This document shows, piece by piece, positions 1 through 19,600 of a stretch of 64,000 nt of DNA (its first letter is position 1; every line of letters starts with the position of its first letter). The position numbers and the translations under genes are program-made. This DNA is from Gorsachius magnificus (lineage: Eukaryota; Chordata; Aves; Pelecaniformes; Ardeidae): assembly GCA_034008185.1 (NCBI GenBank), contig CM067084.1, forward strand, positions 41,181,099-41,245,098, read 5' to 3'. Under the pieces are notes generated by a model. It was not told the DNA's origin. It did no database searches and worked only from the letters and a program-made list of their open reading frames with translations.

Positions 1-1458
1 TTAAAATAATTTTCTGTGTCTTAGGCTACAAGATAAAGCGTCGGTGGTTCTTCTGGCTTGGGGCACAGGGCTCTAGGCAGAACCAGAAAGCAGCTCCAAG
101 CATCTACAAACAGGCCAAAATACTGGGACCAAACACTGGTGTAATTTACACGTGAAGCCACTGGGTTTTCTTTCTGTTTACTACACTAGAAAGTGAAGCA
201 AGGTTTCTATTTTCAGAAGACAGCTGCAAAATGATAGCAGTTTCTGATTGCTGCATAAGATGGGTATCGGGCCATGTCACAATGCTGTGAAGACATAATT
301 ATTCACTGCACGAGTTTGTCAGCAGTTAATCTCGTGTACCGAGAAGCACAAAGGGTGAAAGAGGGGGGCTTGCCTCCACCTACTCAGCCAAGTGGAAGTA
401 AGCTTCCTTTGCAGCCCTTCCACATGCAGGAAGGAATGAAGCGGCCAAAGCAGCATGGTCACCGGGAGAAGGGTCCTAAATAAGCAGGACATCAGGGGGA
501 AAAACCACCTCAGATGCTGTAGGGAACTTAAAAGAACAGGGCACGAAATCTAAGAAACACCTTAGTAATTTAACAGTGTAGGGATAGAGCAGTGAATTTT
601 CCTTCCTTTCAGTGTCTAAATATTTTAACTAGTGTTTAGCACAACTCTTCTGGGCCTACATTTAGTATTGCAAGATTTTTATCTTTCTACATGTTACTTC
701 GGAGCATCCCTTAGCCCGTACTGGTTTTACTAAAAGCAGCTGTTTTGCGTGGGTATTTCTGTGTTCATATTACACTTGTCTTGAAGCTTCTTTATACATT
801 ACTTCCTAGCCATAGGTTATTACAGACATGACTCTCTTCGTCAATGGGGCAGTGGCTAATACAGAACAAAACCCAATCTTTACATGTGATTAAGGGCTAG
901 CAAGTCCACCAGCTTATTTACGATGTGCTTTGTTAGCACAGAACCAGGAGAGCGATCAGGAGCTTCGAGATGCAGCTAGTTGGCAGGAGGTCTTTTATGC
1001 ATCCATACAGGCAACTGACTTGGGTTCCACTTTTTTGCTGGGGTTACTACAAACATCAGTCTTTCTTGATCCAGTTGAACATGAGCGCTTGCACCCAGAC
1101 AAGCAGCTGGGGACAGGGGGCTATAGCTACTCAAGTGTATCTGGATCAGACCACCTGCATTTTTAGGAGTCTAGCAACAACTCCTTGTATTACGCACACC
1201 CAAACCACAACAGTTAAATGCTTCTGGATTGCAGGACTGTGCTTTCATACAAGTGATTTTAAATTCAGCGTGGAATGGTGTCGTAAGCGTGACATTTTAA
1301 CAGTCTTCACAAATGAAGACTGTTCTTGTAGACTTTCGTGATTCCTAGGGATAATTACGTGATAGAGTTGGGAATAGAGATCTATGACACAGAACAACTC
1401 CTGGTCCACGCATAAAATAACGCATAACTTTGTGATGTATGAATGTTGTGGTACTCAC
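1..1458 (-). other. HPF1 intron 7 (partial)
   Basis: This lies downstream of the exon-7 donor and runs off the left edge. I looked on the minus strand for the last HPF1 exon (about 43 residues) and did not see it, so the exon probably lies further left. The only structure noted is a short perfect hairpin at 1299-1324. No repeat family was recognised. Confidence 0.6.
1299..1324. repeat. 11-bp perfect inverted repeat, 4-nt loop
   Basis: The arm AACAGTCTTCA at 1299-1309 is exactly complementary to TGAAGACTGTT at 1314-1324, with CAAA between them. It lies inside HPF1 intron 7, about 135 bp from the exon-7 donor. No function is known; it may be chance. Confidence 0.7.
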
Positions 1459-8251
<6,793 letters not shown>

Positions 8252-8660
8252 GCTCCCGCCGGCCGCATCGCTCCCGCCCGCCCGCCGCTTCCGCCCGGCG
8301 AGGCGGGGCCGGCGCGCAGCGCCCGGCGGGGACGGAGCCCCGTCTCGAGGGGACGGCGGAGGGGGGCGCAGGGCGGCTCGCCTGCCCGGGTAGGCACCTT
8401 GCTGCTAGGTGAATGAGAGCTTTGGCAAGGGCCACGCGCGGTTTTACTTCAGCTGCGGGGCCAGCCTGTTCCGGAGGCGGCTGGCAAGAGGAGGAGGCTT
8501 AGAGGGGGCGGGAAGGGCGGGCCCAGCGGTAGCCGGTCGGCTGGGTTATCCCCGGGCTAGAGCGAGCAGCGCGGCCTCGGGGGGGGGAGGAGGGAGGAGA
8601 AGGCGGCCGGGTGCCTGCGAGCGGGGCGGGAAGCTCACAGCCATGTTGCCTGAGCGGCGG

Positions 8661-9150
8661 GCGAGCTCAACTCAGGACTGCCTACGTACACTTTCGAAGC
8701 CGATTTTTTTTTTTTTTTCTAACCCCAATTACACATGCGTGCAAATTCCTGTAATGCAAGTTAGGGTAGTATATTGGGATGAGACAAAGGAAAATAAAAA
8801 CAAAAGAAACCTTCCTGAACCAAATGTAATCATTCCCTTCGGGGCTAAAACCGTAAGAGATCGAGGAAGTGATACTAGTTTTCACTATACAGAAAAAGAA
8901 AAATATCCCCTAATCCTCTGCTTTAGCATTTGACAGGAATATAAAAGCGCCACCACATAATTTCTCTTCCAGTGAAAGAATCAAGGCAGCATCGTGTATC
9001 ATGCAGCAAGTGGGACACGTCCCTCAGTTTCGAAAAAGCACATAATCATGTTATGCAACATCCACTCATTTAAATATATTGCTGAAATGCTTTGCACAGA
9101 AAAAGAGGCCCGGGAAACCAATAGCACGGAAGGAGGTGGTCAGAGCCTGG

Positions 9151-9186
<36 letters not shown>

Positions 9187-9892
9187 TTTTTTATATATAT
9201 AAACAAACCTTCACTTTTTTGTTTCAGTAAGTCAGATTGCAGTGGTTTTATTTAAAGAAGCATAATGTAGCTGAGCTACAGGAACTCTTTCTGGTATGCA
9301 GTGTGTGTTCAACAAAGATGCAAATATGGCACAAATCCAGCAGGGTTTTTTATCTTGCAATCCATTAAAGTTGTAAAAATTTGCGGTGGTATAGATTATT
9401 AGCTTAGGTCTAGGAATAAGCTGCAGTACCTTTCAACCACATGACATTGACAGTTATGCAGCTAACACAAAAGCTTGGTAATTTTAAGTCTGTCTACAGC
9501 ATTCACTTTTAAAAGTCACACGCAACACCACAGGAAACTTGATCCTGACTGGTGATGTTATTTCCTGTACAGAAGAACAGCTAGGCACTTCATAGAAACC
9601 ATGGGTTGATACCATACAGATATAGGACAATCAGTGACAATCTCCTCCTTCAACTAGAAAAATTGTTCTTTAAATCAACGTACTTATTGAATTGTTTGCT
9701 TATAAAATCCTACACACATAGGGAAGGAATATTACATTTCAAATCCAAACCTTGTTGAAGGGATGAATTATGTTTCATAACCTGAGGTTAAACAGAAATG
9801 ACGTACAAAAGCTCACTAGTGAACCACAAACCTAATTTTCATCCTGAAAGTATGGAAAGTACTGCCCTGAGGTTTCTTTGGGAAATGCTTTC
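8661..9892. other. HPF1 upstream flank, no gene seen
   Basis: AT-rich sequence to the right of the CpG island. It has a poly-T run near 8705-8720 and a TA dinucleotide repeat at 9152-9201. No exon, RNA gene or repeat family was recognised. Confidence 0.6.
9152..9201. repeat. (TA)n microsatellite
   Basis: About 17 TA units run from 9152 to 9185. A short break containing CTTTTTT is followed by five more units to 9201. Length is likely to vary between individuals. Confidence 0.95.
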
Positions 9893-10050
9893 TAATCAAA
9901 GAATCGTTTAGGTTGGAAAAGACCTTTAAGATCACAAAGCCCAACCATTAACCTAACGCTGCCAAATCCACCACTAAATCATCCCGCCCCCGCCAAGTAC
10001 GATATCCATATGTCTTCTAAATAGCTCCTGGGATGGGGACTCAACCCCCA
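9893..10050 (-). mobile_element. CR1 LINE 3' end fragment
   Basis: The plus strand reads the reverse complement of a CR1 3' end: an AAAGAATC tail motif, then GGTTGGAAAAGACCTTTAAG, and CCACTAAATCAT further in. Similarity fades near 10050. Only the last 150 bp or so of the element remains. Confidence 0.88.
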
Positions 10051-13000
10051 TTAGTCTCACTCCATAATTTCTACTATACCAAAACCATAGTGGAGGCAAG
10101 GCAAAATGGCACCCAAAAGAATGGCATTTTCCTCTGTAGCTTTGTGGAAAGTGTTCTAGATGACTTTAGAATAAAGACATACCTCCCTCACCCCCATCAC
10201 GAGAATCCATTTTATACCCTAGCGTAGCTTACCCAAATTCCAGCCTCATGCACCAAAGGCACCAGTATTTCCCATTTCAGTATTAAAGCTAACAAATGCT
10301 AAGTTCTGTCATGCATTACTATTTCAGCATAAGCTTTTTCCTTATTGCAAGGTGAGGTTAATTAAAGAATTAACGTCATATCCAAACCTATAGCTTTGCA
10401 GATGCTTATCACGCCCTATTCTCCTCCAGTTTTTACTGAAAGAAACCCTTCACATAACCGTTTTCAGTTCCACAATTACAATTTTACTCAGGTGAGTGCA
10501 AAAATGACAGGGAAGGGATAGCCCAAGCATGCTTCATGACTCAGCCTAGTCTCAAGCGTGTATTCCTGCCACATTGGTCTTCTGCTATAAAATGAGTAAA
10601 TGAAGTCAGCATGAAAGCTTCTACCCTTATTTTGAAAAAGAAAAATAGAACTTGTTTACAGGTAGAAACCTTGAAAGATTGACATTTGCCTCTTAAAATA
10701 TTTTGCATTATAGCATTGAGAGAAAAGTAATGGAGGTGTGAAATAAACTTGTGGTGGCCCCATTTTAGATATGCCAGTATCTCACAAGGCAAAGCTATGC
10801 TGGAAAAAAATGCAAGTTAACTAGAAAAATACTCCTGTGTTGACTTGTTGTTAATATTAGTGCTAGGTCTCAAAAGTTTAACTTGGAAGGCCTTAAGATA
10901 CAGCTCTCGTGAGCTTTATTGATCAGTTAGTTGTTTTTTTTTTTTTATTTTCTCTACACAAGCTCCAAAAGCACCTCTTTTCTAGAATAGCCTGCAGTTT
11001 GGTGATACCCCAGGAGAGAAAGACACAGAATCCAGGAGGAAAGATACCAAATCCTCTACATCTGAGGAACTTGCTCTCTCACACTTTCCAGGCAGCTACC
11101 CCAGCCACTAGATTATTGGTAAAGAGTAGCAGTGTTTGGCCATATTTAAGATAAAAGTGGGCTTTTAAAATATTTTTATGTATATATATGTTGGTGTCTA
11201 TATAGTGCAACTCAATCCTTTTATAGAAATCTTGTAAACAATTTTGGAACGAGTGCCTCATGAGAAATAGGATGAGGTAACTGGCCATTTCATTACCTAT
11301 CTCATCAGGCTTGAAATACAAGGCAGCTAGCTTAGTTCCATTAAGATCACGATGGTGAGTATGTTCAGAAAACGAACTTTGCATGGCTGGATAGATAAAA
11401 GGGGTATTTTTGAGGTTAGATATATCCAGTCCCAGGTGACAGCTGATGAGATGTTTTTGGAACAGCAGTTTTGAGTTTAAGTACACACTTTAGGTTTGAT
11501 AAACCCTTTCAGTTATTCTTCAGTTAAGTCTATCATCATCAGTTCTTTTCTGAAGTGTGGAAATAGATCGTGGGGTGCCACCATGCAAGACCTTTAAAGA
11601 GCAACTGTAAGATACTGAATGATTATTCAGTGCGCCATAGTAATTTTTTCCCCTCTGTGAACAAGTGGCGACTTCACCTATGTGTATCTCCCACCAAATA
11701 ATTTGTTCTCACTTCTCAAGTCCTAGATTTGAAAAGCATATATAATTTGATCTTGGTAGTCATATTGTCATTCATTCTGTTAACAACATGTAAAGACTTT
11801 TTAGAAAGAAGGGTAAGCAACCAAAGCAGTGTTTACAATATAGTATTTTAAAGCCCCCTCCTTCAAACTAGTAAATATAGCCTCCCGTGTCTATACCACG
11901 AGACTTCTGAATCAGCATAAACAAAGATGATCAAGAGATTTATCTACCAAGTAGCTTTATCAAGCTCTAAAGCCATCTGTATGATTAGTACTACTCTGCA
12001 GTGAGCCTAGCTTTTTTTTTTTTTAAATTCATAACTATGCAGTAAGAGATTTTGTGAGAAGCCACAGAACTAGAGTCTGTTGTATTGAAACAAAACTTTT
12101 CAGACCTGCTTTCTCAAAAGCTATGGTAGATACTTCCTGTGTGTACATTTCATTTGCCTCTTTAGGTCACCAAGACCTTAGTGTGTTTTAGGAGGATTTT
12201 TCCTCTCCTATGTCTATTTCCAAGGTGATTGCTTAATATCCAAAGTTACCAAATTATGCCCCATGCTATGACAAAAATCTCAATTCTTCATGTCAGAGTT
12301 TTATAGCTATTAATGATTCTGAAGAAGGCCTTCATGAGTTAAAAGTCTAAGTGAAAGCTTGGTAGATACTGAAAAGCTGGTAGACACTAGAAAGAAGGAA
12401 AGACGACTTGCAGGATTGTTGAAATCCAATTTATGCTTCCTCACTGCCATTCACTGACTCATTTATGCTCAGAGATTTCTTCCAGAGTTTCTTGCTTTCC
12501 TCCCACCCCTTACAAGGTTCAGATTTGCTCACCTGTGAAACACGTCAGAAATAAATTAAGCTATGTTATCCAGATATTCTGTACTATGTTCCAGAGATTT
12601 ATATACGAGGACAGAGTTCCAAGACACAATATAGTCTAGTCTGCATTAGGAAGTCAGATGGGGTGCAATACATATGCTTCACAATCTATTTATCCCTACC
12701 CTTCAGCATATACAACTGAAAGGTAACAGTTTAAGTCATGCTGAGGTACTTTTCTAGGTAGTTTCAGGAGTACCTAAGCAGCAAGGAATAGGTGCGTGCA
12801 ATCTCCTCATCAGTCACCACAGCATACTGTTGACTAGTCTATGCTGTATAAATACATATAAGTTCTAATTTCTGTTCAAGGACTGATTTTTGCCAAAGAC
12901 CATGATATTGCATTTTTCTTGCCACAAGAGGGAGCCATTTAAATTCTTGTCATTAAAAAAGCAGTTTGAAGAATGAAGACAAAAAAACGGAGTATCTTAA

Positions 13001-16000
13001 TACATGATTGGCCACGCTGATGTCCCTTTGTACAGTATAACTCCTTTAAAAATAGAAGTCTTGCTTCTGAATACCACATAATTTAACCTTATTCTAAATA
13101 ATCCCAGCATACATAGCAGTATGTTGGATTTTTGTACATGTCAGCTGTCATGTTGGGGTTGTACAGAATGCAGTGTGGCACAAGTGCAGTGAAATTATGC
13201 TATTTTAAAATAGTTTTCACACTGCAGTTTGTGTGAAGGTCTGGTTCTTAACGAGTTGCTTTACAAAACTGCCTGCCACCTTCTCAGGTTAAGCTTCAAA
13301 TAATCCTCAAATCACACAGAGCCTCTGTTCCTTGGGTTACTAGCTTCTGTAGGGCAGCTCCATGTTTTCAGGTTCAGAGGAGGACACGTCCTCCCTTCCA
13401 TCAAAATAAGGATGAGTAGGAACTGTGGACACATTCAATGTCAAAGGCAAGATTTGCCTCCCGGAAGGTTGTGAGTGAGCAGTGCTGCAGCAGACTGCAA
13501 AGGCACACAGTGCCTCTGCTGAGTCACCACCTCACTGCTGCCTGTGCTGACAGGTTGTCCTGGACCCCTGCCAGCTCCCCTTGCAGTTCTGCGAGGTAGG
13601 CTATATACATCAGGATGAATTAAAGAAGAAAACGCAGTGGGAAGGGGGGCAGGGGTGAGTAGGGAAACTACAGTCATGTCACTGGAGGAAAACTCATCAG
13701 GATACTGCAGGACATGTATTTCCTGAGAAATCCTGGAGGCTTCAGATTGTTTTGTGTTGTGAATGTTTAAAACAATACGGGTCAAGATACCCAGTAGTCT
13801 TGCTGTGAAGGACTTGAAGTTAGATAGACATTTAGTATAATGATTAATATTATTTTGGCACCAATTCAGTGAGCCTTGCAACAACTGCTCTTGAGAAGAA
13901 CATAGACGCGCAGCTTGGTACTGCTGTAATCCAGCATGTTGAACCACCATTTAGGTAGGTCTGGCAGCTAGCAGTAGACTATGATTTTAAGGTGGCAATA
14001 GTATTTTACTGCAAGCCAAAGTATGTCTTTCTGCTCTATTTTGAATATAGGGAAAACATTCTGATCGCATAAATTAGTGCTTCGAATGCTGATCCCTACA
14101 TCTATGCTATTCTGCACTTAAATTACTCTTTAGTCCTGTGATTGTACAGAACTGCAATTTACATAGGACCATTTGCCATACCTAGCAGTTCAGTTTTACA
14201 GACAGCCATAGATATAATAAGTTGCCTTGTTTACTTGGAAGCACAACAAAGCAGCAGTTCAAGGCACAGTTCAGCTGAATGTATTTTTCCAGGAAAATGA
14301 AATGTATAGAGTCAAATAGGTACCACTGTAGGCAATAAATGAAAAAAAAAAATCTTTGGTCTGTTACATAAAACTAGAAGTAGTCTAACAGCAAGTTATT
14401 TTAATCAGTGGCTTCTTAGTAGCAACCCTCTTGCAAGGTTTCACATTTTTAATATAAAAGAAAAGTCTCTTGATAAACATGCTTACCACCAAGACAAACA
14501 CTGCATACATTGCTTTACCATTAGTAACTTCTAAGACTGTCACATCTTCCATATTTACTTACATTTATACACACTGCCTCCCAGTCTTCAGTTTCAGAAC
14601 CCCATTTTTGTGAGACTGTTTCTTAACATACAGAGCAATTCACCTTCTGCTCTCACCAGATGTTAGGGTGACAATCAATACAAGTAATGAAACAATATAT
14701 ATTCACTAAGTGTTGACTGATGATGTCAATATTTCATCCAGTACCTATGCCTTGGTTTTCTCCCCCAACAGATAATGGGGTGAGGGGGTGGAAAATAGTG
14801 GCTCTGAGTCATTTAGTCTTAGGCTAGAGTGAGTCAGGAGGCAAGCGACTGAGTATAATTCCTTCTTTCCTTTTACTTCAGGGTCTAAAGTTGGGTGACT
14901 TGATCATGTTCCTATTAGCTGGTCTTCAGAGACAGAAAATTGCTGGCTATTACTGACTGACTGGCAAGACTCCTTTAGGAACAGGGTAAATCCATTTTTG
15001 TATTTGAACATCCCGAGAGGCATTAGTTTATGTTTTCAGATAAACCACTCAAATAGTAACTTTTGTAGTCATTACCGCTGTGAGAGTTCCTGAATCTGAG
15101 GATTTAGTGTATGGTTTTGGGTGAACAATCCAATTATATTTGCAGGCTTCTGTAAGAAACATTTCTTGTGTTTTTTCTGGACACCCTGGCAACCACCAAG
15201 CATTAAAAGGAACAAAAGCTGGGTTTAGCATAAATCTTAGAAGCAGTGCTAAAGTATAATATTGACTTTGGACTTGTGTTCATATTTAAAGCTCTTCCCT
15301 CAGACCTGCTTGCATGTTTCCACTCCATATGGCTTCAAGTGCAACAGTACTGTAGACTTCTGCTGTAGAGCTCTCAGAGCTAACCGGGGTATTCTCACTG
15401 TGCCATTCCCAGCTAACAGCTTCAGTGCCTAGAGCTGTGTAGCACTAGCACAGTCTGTTCCCAGATAAGTTAGCTTTCTGTCTATAAGCATGACTAATTA
15501 ATTCAGGTGCAGCACTGTGCTGACTGAGCTCTACTGTTTCCAGTTCTGGAACCAGCCAAGTATGATGCTCACCTGGGATTGCTACACTGTGCCATTGCAC
15601 TAACAATATATCTAATTCTCTTTTATGTGATCCCATTTCCCATTCATCTGTCTTGAAATTATAAGCTACTGTAAACAAGTGCCACAGCAGGGAAAGATGT
15701 CCAAAGCCCTCCTCCATGCTCGTAGTATGTTTAAAGACAATGGCACTGCCTAAGGCAAGCTTATGCCCAGTGTCAGGAAACAACCCTCTTAGCAGGATGG
15801 TGGTGGGAGAAGGTGGAGCCTGGTGTCCCCCTTGATGCCAACCTACTGAAGTCTTGGGCTTGCTGCTGCTTTTGCCTTGGGGCTGAATCTGCCCTGAGTG
15901 CAGTAACCCAATTACTACAGACTCCCCTAGGAAGCTGCAAATGCAGTACATCTAAAAGACCAGGCCTTCACTCCACAACAACAGACTGACATGTTTCCTC

Positions 16001-16514
16001 ATCTTCAAGGAGCCAGCATATTTCTTATATAACTTCAACTGTCTAGGGCCCAGAGCTTTTAGTACAGATATATAAAATTACATATAAAGTAATTAAGACA
16101 ACTGTAGTATCAACACTGAAATATCAAAATAGGTTAATAGCCCTGAAAAATAGTGAATGCTTTCACAATAGGATTTTGTCTTTGGCATCATCACTGTTTC
16201 CTGTTGAGATTTTGTAGTTAAGCTTTGTCATTGTTGGCATGTACTACTTTTCACAAGCCACAAACGCCCACAGCTCTTAAGGATTAGGGATACTCACGAG
16301 TATACTGAAACTGCATTTCATCACCTACCCATAGGAGGATGCCAGCTTTGTAAGCCACCAACTTAATTACCAGCACAATACAAGCTTTAAGTATTCTTTT
16401 TTCCATAATATATTGGCAAAAAATACACAGGCTTTGCCTCTGTCATGAAAGCCGATGTCAGACTCTTCCTAGGGACTCCTGAGTTAACAGTTAGTACCAG
16501 CTAGCCAAGATGGC
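10051..16514. other. Intergenic stretch, no supported gene
   Basis: AT-rich DNA with poly-T runs near 10922-10936 and 12010-12024. Two uninterrupted minus-strand frames, 13441-13950 (169 codons) and 15445-15951 (168 codons), are near the length expected by chance and match no family I know. A small nested palindrome lies at 13170-13225. No clear repeats were recognised. Confidence 0.55.
13170..13225. repeat. Nested palindrome
   Basis: The arms GCAGTGTG (13170-13177) and CACACTGC (13218-13225) enclose a perfect 14-bp palindrome CTATTTTAAAATAG (13200-13213). A further imperfect pair, CAGTGAAA and TTTTCAC, lies between them. The function is unknown and it may be chance. Confidence 0.6.
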
Positions 16515-16640
16515 TTTAAAGAAAATACCACACACACACACACTTCCACCCAGAGAAAGCCCCACAACATCCCAAAACAAGACAAAGCATAAAAAAATGT
16601 CCCCAACCAACCAAAAAACCACCCAACCTTAAACAAACAC
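16515..16640. repeat. (CA)n and A/C-rich low-complexity tract
   Basis: A short CA repeat near 16530-16542 is followed by about 100 bp made almost only of A and C on the plus strand. Confidence 0.75.
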
Positions 16641-19600
16641 TATTACACAAAAAGCCAAGATCACAAAAAGTCTCATCCAGGTATTACATAGCTACAAGTC
16701 TCCACATCCAGAGAGATCAGTTTTCCGGTTTAGAGGTCAACAACTATCTTAATCATCAGCTCCACCCTTTGCAGCAAACAGCAAAAGAAGAAGAATCTCT
16801 GGGTTGCTTTGGTGAAGAAACACAGGGCAGCATCTCTCTGTACTCCCTTTACTTCTTATTATGTACTTACACCAAGAAAATTATACAATAATTAGCCCAT
16901 TCTATTTTTAAATATTTTCTAAGCTTAAGAACACCATATACAAAATAGCTTCAGTACACTAGACATTTTTGTATTCTTTTTAGAGCCAAATTACTGCAGT
17001 TTAGCCAGGTAACCCAGTTCTTACCACTCAGCTCCCTCACAGTTTAAGTATTTTTTTTTTTCCCACACATCATAGACAAGTTAGACCAGCACTTCATCTC
17101 AACACAATCTCGCTAGTACCTCTCTTTACCAATCAGCAGCTGTTTCTCAGCAGAAAGATAAACACACCAGCTATTGTTAGACAAGCTCTCCATTCTTGTA
17201 CTGCTCTCCCAACAAAAGGAAATAAAACCTCATATTAAATTACACATCCCCACAGATTAAAAGAACAAACAGCTCTAAATGAAAATTCTTACCATTGCAG
17301 GGCAAAAAAACCCCCAAAGTACTACCAAAATCTGCAGTAGCTTTATGGAAAAAGCTATATGACCTCTTATTGCCAGGCTAGATCAAAGCTGCTATGGCTT
17401 GTTCTCTTATGTAGATGTGCTCTTACCAAGGTATCAGCATTGACTGATGGGTTGCAGGGTCTCAGCTGTACCTGCTCCCTGGCCATTTAACCCTTGCATT
17501 TCTGGTTTCAGTTTTCAGGAGATGTAACTGGAAAAAGGAGGTTTAAGATTTTGGCTTGTTTAGCAGGATGTAGCTTAAGGAATTTGTAGTGCCCCCAAAA
17601 CAACAGTATAACTCACCACAGCTGCTTTTTTCTTTCTGCATAATTTTAATATTTTTCCCTTACTTGTTCCAGATTTTTACGTATACTTTCTCCTTTATGT
17701 TGCCTATCAGAAGAGAGAACAGGTGTAAAATTTCCTCTGAAAAAGAAAAGGAGGAAACTAGGCAGGGATCTTGTCATAGAAAATGTACTCATTACCATGG
17801 CAGTTGCAAGTCTTTTCTTTGTTACAGTGTCAAGGCTGGCTTAAAAGAATAGCAATATTTTTTACATTTATTCTATCATTCAAATAATTCTCTGTAACTA
17901 GAGGGAACTAATTAAGGAAAAGGAAAGTACTGAAAAGCAGAAAATTGTATGGATTTTGCAAGTAATGCTTGTGGAAACTCTTGTTTAACTACTACTAGTT
18001 GTGCTTTCACTATAATTGGACCATGGTGCATTAATAGTAAAGAAATAAATCTTCCAATAAATATTACAAATACATTCTAAACCCCACTTCTTTTTAATGC
18101 AAACTGTTTAAAATCTCAGTATCTTCAGACTGTCTGTCTACCCGTTTAAGCACCTAAATACACCATTTAAGTATTACTGATTTTTTCAAATTGGTATCTA
18201 TTAGGTGCTCGGTTTCTATCACTGGTCACGTATAAAGCCCTCATGGTGCTGTTGTAGCCTACAGCATGGAATTTAAGCTAAAATGTCAAACATCCTAAAA
18301 TCAAATTCCTTTTTGCTAGAAAAGTTTGTATCTCTGATACCTTCTGAATTGTAGGTTCAATACATCTTTCAGGATTGGACCTCTATGAGCAAACTCATCA
18401 CATTATGGGTTTTGCAGCATGGTTCATAGTTCCAGCAATATAATACACATGAATTTTAAAATAAAACCAAATTGCAGTATATAGCAAAATGAATAAAAAA
18501 AAAAATCATTGCAAAGTCATTGACTCCATCTCTTGTCTTTATTTCATCATCAAATGTAACTCTTACAGAGGTCACTAGGAGAGTGTTTACAATTTTCAAA
18601 AAATTGAAATATGGTTATTTTTCATTACTTTTTGATCCCTGTGATATCTGAACAGAATAACTTAGTTCTGAACTATGGTGCCTCCTAACAGAATTCAAAA
18701 TGCTAAGATTGTTTTCTGCTGGCTTCCTGTAGTATTTTACTGTAAGACTTCTGTGAACTTACTTCCCTGACCATCATCAAAACACTGCTGTGATCAGACA
18801 AGGAAGGGATGTCCTCTGGAATGGTAAACTGTATAGTGTAATTCATGCCTTATATAGGTTCAAACCAGTGACTTCAAAAGTTCATAGCAAAATGTGAACT
18901 GTAAAAAGTATGCGTAAATGTGTTGTGGACTTAAGATAGAAAGTTATTAAAGGCTTTGAGCAATTGAAGATGTTAAATAGAGGGACTTAAGTACACATAA
19001 ACAAGAAATTATTTTAAAGGTATTACTGCCACATCCAGAAATACTCAGCCATGTGGATATTCATGTGGATAGCCAATGTTCAAGTCCATTCAATGTCATA
19101 AGACATCCCAGAAAGATGCATTAATTCTAACATTTTAAAATGTTGTATTATATACTTTACTGTATTTGAGTGTCATGTTATGATCAGTAATTTTTGTCTA
19201 AGACAGAATGTAGGTATGTGTACTTTTAGGAGGTTCTAGCAAGACCCTTTGTTCTGTTGTGTAGAGACTCCTGTGACTTTCAGCTGACCAGTTAGCATTA
19301 AGCCATTGAATGAGATAGATAGGCTAAAATTACTGTCAAATGCTATGGTTATATATAATTGTGGAATAGCATCTCAGAAAACACATAGAAAAGCATTTGC
19401 TGTCTATGTCTTGTTAGAGAAAAGGTCAAAAGTAGTTTTTTGTTTTAAAGAGGACTGGTCCAATGAGGCTGATTTCCTAAGAAAAAATGGCAGATTAGTC
19501 CTCTTAATACTATACAGACTTTTTACTAGGACAACAATATTTACTGTTACAGGCCATATTCTGATGAAAATGTCTATTAGGCTAATAACCAAGAATCCAA

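Noticed and set aside
930..1341. Plus-strand open frames of 78 and 123 codons in HPF1 intron 7
   Set aside because: They are antisense to HPF1, overlap each other in two frames and show no domains.
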